In this document: positions 62,970-64,000 of the stretch, piece after piece | Numbering within the stretch: position 1 is the stretch's first letter | How the letters are laid out: each line of letters opens with the position of its first letter | Source of the DNA: Setaria digitata | Lineage: Eukaryota > Nematoda > Chromadorea > Rhabditida > Setariidae | Direction of reading: 5' to 3' | Length of the DNA: 64,000 nucleotides | Assembly (NCBI GenBank): GCA_003640385.1 | Contig: RCAB01000002.1 | Span: 744,001-808,000 of the forward strand | Made by a program: the position numbers and the translations under genes | The notes under the pieces: generated by a model | What the model saw: only the letters and a program-made list of their open reading frames with translations | The model's database searches: none | What the model was told of the DNA's origin: nothing

Positions 62970-63968
62970 GTATAAGTAGCCGCCTCTTGTGCTAGTTCAG
63001 GTTTGTTTGTCGTAATTATTGTCAATTTGGCAGTACTATTGTTTTTTGTTAATGTTTAATATCTACTATATTTTCTTCTATTGTTTTCTTGGTCCATGTA
63101 TTTTGCGTTGTTTTCATATTCCTCTAGCGAGGCCTCACTCTTATTTCATCTTTCACAAAGCAATTGTAGGGTGTTGGAAANTTTTCATATTCCTCGGCGA
63201 GGCCTCACTCTTATTTCATCTTTCACAAAGCAATTGTAGGGTGTTGGAAAAACGTTGCACTACTGAAGAATTTTTTTTTTTTTTTTTTTGACACTGAAAA
63301 CTGCTCCATTTGTTTTTCACTTGCAATAATTTCCGATGAATTGATTTTAAATTTTAGTACTATTGCTAAAAGATACGATTAGTTTTGGTTATTGTTGTAA
63401 GAAATAATGCATTTCCATATGTTTAGTTCCGTACTTTAAAATACGTTTTTATAGACTAAATATTTTTTATATCCACCAGTAGTTGAAATACTTAATAGTT
63501 TTCAAAGACATTTCAATCTTTCGAGTGATTTGAAAAGTATATTTTGTATTTGGTTTTTAATAATAATAAAGAAAATAATTTGTCTAGTAATTGCTATCTG
63601 TTTATTTTCAAACTACTATTTCTTTTGCTGTTGGATTTCATATTTTTGGGCAGCAAAATTTTCTCGAACATAAAAAGCATGCTATTTTATTATTTGAAAA
63701 GTTTTTGATGGGATGAATTAAGAGTGTTTTGAATTTCTGATTGGTGAAATACTACAAATGAATGGATTTATTCTGTTTTGGTGGTCGTAGAGCAGTTCAG
63801 CATAGTAGCATTGAAGAGTTACGTGTTCGAATTTTCTTTCGGCATACATTTTAGAATTTGGGCAGAGATACAATTTTTAGAATTAGCTCTGTTCGAATTG
63901 CAACAATAGTTATAGATTTCTGTTGTGCTTTTCTGTGTATTGTATCCTGTCCGATAAATTTCTCTTTC
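62970..63968. other. 3' flank of TRMT2A
   Basis: AT-rich sequence with long T-runs (63271-63289), the duplicated join described separately, and poly(A)-signal-like AATAAA-type words at about 63562-63570. No gene is supportable. Confidence 0.5.
63111..63250. repeat. Direct 70-bp duplication around a single N
   Basis: Bases 63111-63180 recur at 63182-63250 almost unchanged (CTCTAGCGA against CTCGGCGA is the only difference). A lone N at 63181 separates them. This is the pattern of two contig ends joined without merging their overlap. Confidence 0.9.
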
Positions 63969-63986
63969 ATGGCTACTGTTGGCAAG
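63969..63986 (+). CDS. Possible first coding exon of a gene running off the window
   Basis: ATGGCTACTGTTGGCAAG is followed by a GTATTT donor, giving the six residues MATVGK. Class III alcohol dehydrogenases of nematodes begin in a similar way before the conserved CKAAVAW segment, so ADH-5 is one guess. With six codons the evidence is very thin. Confidence 0.15.
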
Positions 63987-64000
63987 GTATTTTTTTGTAA

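Noticed and set aside
63785..63860. tRNA-like sequence with a GTTCGAATT box
   Set aside because: A B-box-like word is present but no acceptor stem or anticodon stem can be paired.
1..64000. Search for CRISPR arrays, bacterial operons, phage or intact transposase and reverse-transcriptase genes
   Set aside because: None of the motifs or repeat-spacer patterns was seen; all confident genes are intron-rich and animal-like.

Overview
The window is eukaryotic nuclear DNA, about two thirds A+T. Genes are broken into many short exons with T-rich TTTCAG or TTTTAG acceptors, introns run from about 50 bp to over 1 kb, and two genes have an acceptor a few bases upstream of the start codon, as expected for spliced-leader trans-splicing. 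The protein families, including an ODR-2-type Ly6 protein and nematode-like ZNF277, CDT2 and RMI1, point to a nematode. A filarial or other spirurid worm is my inference. There are no bacterial operons, CRISPR arrays or intact transposons.

Layout. 55-5358 (+): most of TELO2/CLK-2, cut by the window start. 6341-7624 (-): a GPI-anchored ODR-2-like Ly6 protein. 7.6-18.1 kb: no gene I can defend. 18101-20435 (-): a tentative membrane protein, head to head with ZNF277 at 21010-26487 (+). 26.5-30.0 kb: non-coding, with a 0.5-kb TAA/ATT microsatellite. 30101-31352 (-): ALG14. 31597-33300 (-): an unrecognised multi-pass membrane protein. 34083-34801 (-): a YhhN/TMEM86-like membrane protein. 37978-42367 (+): CDT2/DTL. 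44824-47165 (-): a small secreted reprolysin (M12B) protease. 50597-57582 (-): RMI1, whose introns hold an inverted pair of tRNA-Trp genes and a small opposite-strand ORF. 58395-62969 (+): the tRNA m5U methyltransferase TRMT2A, divergent from RMI1. The last kilobase holds a duplicated assembly join marked by one N and possibly the first exon of another gene.

Function. Three genes serve genome maintenance: TELO2 stabilises ATM/ATR-type kinases, CDT2 drives PCNA-coupled CRL4 ubiquitylation, and RMI1 is the OB-fold partner of BLM-TopoIII. They lie apart and on both strands, so this is neighbourhood and not an operon. ALG14 serves N-glycan assembly and TRMT2A tRNA modification.

Exon models were built by hand from splice signals and reading phase. 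Models whose exon lengths sum to a whole number of codons with every junction in phase (ZNF277, ALG14, CDT2, TRMT2A, the reprolysin, the Ly6 gene, YhhN-like) are the most reliable. I found no clearly novel system; the least explained items are the tentative gene at 18-20 kb, the multi-pass gene at 31.6-33.3 kb, the 55-codon ORF in the RMI1 intron and the poly-serine fragment at 14.2-14.5 kb.
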